Below, one piece after another: positions 63,660 through 64,000 of a DNA stretch of 64,000 nt (position 1 is the first letter of the stretch; every line of letters starts with the position of its first letter). The stretch is from Gerris lacustris (Eukaryota; Arthropoda; Insecta; Hemiptera; Gerridae). Below the pieces are notes generated by a model. It was not told the DNA's origin and did not search any database. It saw only the letters and a program-made list of their open reading frames with translations. Where the stretch lies: assembly GCA_951217055.1 (NCBI GenBank), contig OX578278.1:45583574-45647573 (forward strand), in the 5' to 3' direction. Position numbers and translations under genes: made by a program.

Positions 63660-64000
63660 ATGGCTCCTCGGTCTGTAATATCGTTCGCGTCTCTTTTTAT
63701 AATAGTTGTATCGCTTAAGTTTAGCAATCAAACTGCCTTTTCTAGTGGGTTGATGTACTTAGCTCGTTTTGGTTACTTGGACCCTCAGATCCTCAATCCG
63801 AACTCTGGTCATCTTATGTCTCAAGATACACTGACGAATGCCATCAAAGACTTCCAGGCTTTCGCCAACGTACCAGTCACTGGTAATCTGGACAACGAGA
63901 CTGTTACTCTGATGCAACTGCCGCGTTGTGGTGTAAAAGACAAAGTAGGATACGCCAGCGATGCCAGGAGTAAACGATACGCCCTTCAAGGAAGTAGATG
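63660..64000 (+). CDS. Mmp1: matrix metalloproteinase (Mmp1-like), 5' end, runs off window
   Basis: ATG (context AACATGG) opens a frame of 113 full codons still open at the window edge. Residues 5-19 (SVISFASLFIIVVSL) are a hydrophobic signal-peptide core. Residues 30-87 form the peptidoglycan-binding-like prodomain (YLARFGYLDP; IKDFQAFANVPVTGNLDNET). Residues 88-94, PRCGVKD, are the cysteine switch whose Cys90 keeps the catalytic zinc latent. Residues 103-106, RSKR, are a furin site, followed by YALQGSR, the start of the catalytic domain. PRCGVKD, RSKR and YALQGSR together fit insect Mmp1, a secreted or GPI-linked protease that remodels extracellular matrix and basement membrane. The HExxH zinc site and hemopexin repeats must lie beyond 64000. 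Mmp1 rather than Mmp2 is inferred from this N-terminal match only. Confidence 0.93.
   Translation, partial: MAPRSVISFASLFIIVVSLKFSNQTAFSSGLMYLARFGYLDPQILNPNSGHLMSQDTLTNAIKDFQAFANVPVTGNLDNETVTLMQLPRCGVKDKVGYASDARSKRYALQGSR

Noticed and set aside
63245..63731. Overlapping 92-124 codon ORFs on both strands before Mmp1
   Set aside because: Higher G+C leaves few stops by chance; no known motif, and the region is better explained as promoter or 5' UTR.

Overview
The window is AT-rich (roughly 70% A+T by eye) arthropod nuclear DNA, almost certainly insect. It has spliced exons with GT/AG borders, a tRNA-derived SINE, many terminal-inverted-repeat (TIR) DNA transposons, a Helitron and long (TA)n tracts. 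No bacterial, organellar or viral gene is visible. The species cannot be read from the sequence; a hemipteroid insect is possible but not shown.

Only two host genes are recognisable, one at each edge, both on the plus strand. At the left, four exons (2861-3912) encode the last ~108 residues and stop codon of an Atg17/FIP200 (RB1CC1) orthologue: the C-terminal Claw domain of the autophagy-initiation scaffold. At the right, 63660-64000 is the 5' coding end of a matrix metalloproteinase close to insect Mmp1: signal peptide, prodomain, PRCGVKD cysteine switch and RSKR furin site. It runs off the window. Its upstream DNA has three AP-1 sites, one CRE and a TATA/initiator pair.

The ~59 kb between them holds no other host gene I can support. 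It is a graveyard of mobile elements, often nested and often with visible target-site duplications (TSDs). Main blocks: (1) 5472-8677, a SINE, a palindromic MITE, and an older inverted-repeat element split by a piggyBac-like MITE (itself holding a SINE) and a PIF/Harbinger-like MITE; (2) 10602-13277, three TIR elements; (3) 14335-16838, a 2.5-kb near-perfect palindrome with 1.1-kb arms; (4) 17804-19060, a hAT-like and another MITE; (5) 20497-23465, a 3-kb TIR element sharing the TAGTCCAGTC terminus with block 3 and carrying a broken XPG/PIN-like ORF interrupted by a pogo-type MITE and a hAT-type MITE; (6) 27370-30535, LINE relics; (7) 35562-43989, a possible four-level nest (hAT ends > Helitron > hAT > TIR element); (8) 47252-50263, a 'tcagggaaa' element and a foldback element with ~156-bp subterminal repeats; (9) 59511-61365, a hAT element with a transposase C-terminus relic.

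No new multi-gene system was found. The most informative parts are the nested insertions whose empty sites can be read from the window itself, the TAGTCCAGTC family linking a giant foldback to an ORF-bearing element, and the AP-1/CRE cluster ahead of Mmp1.
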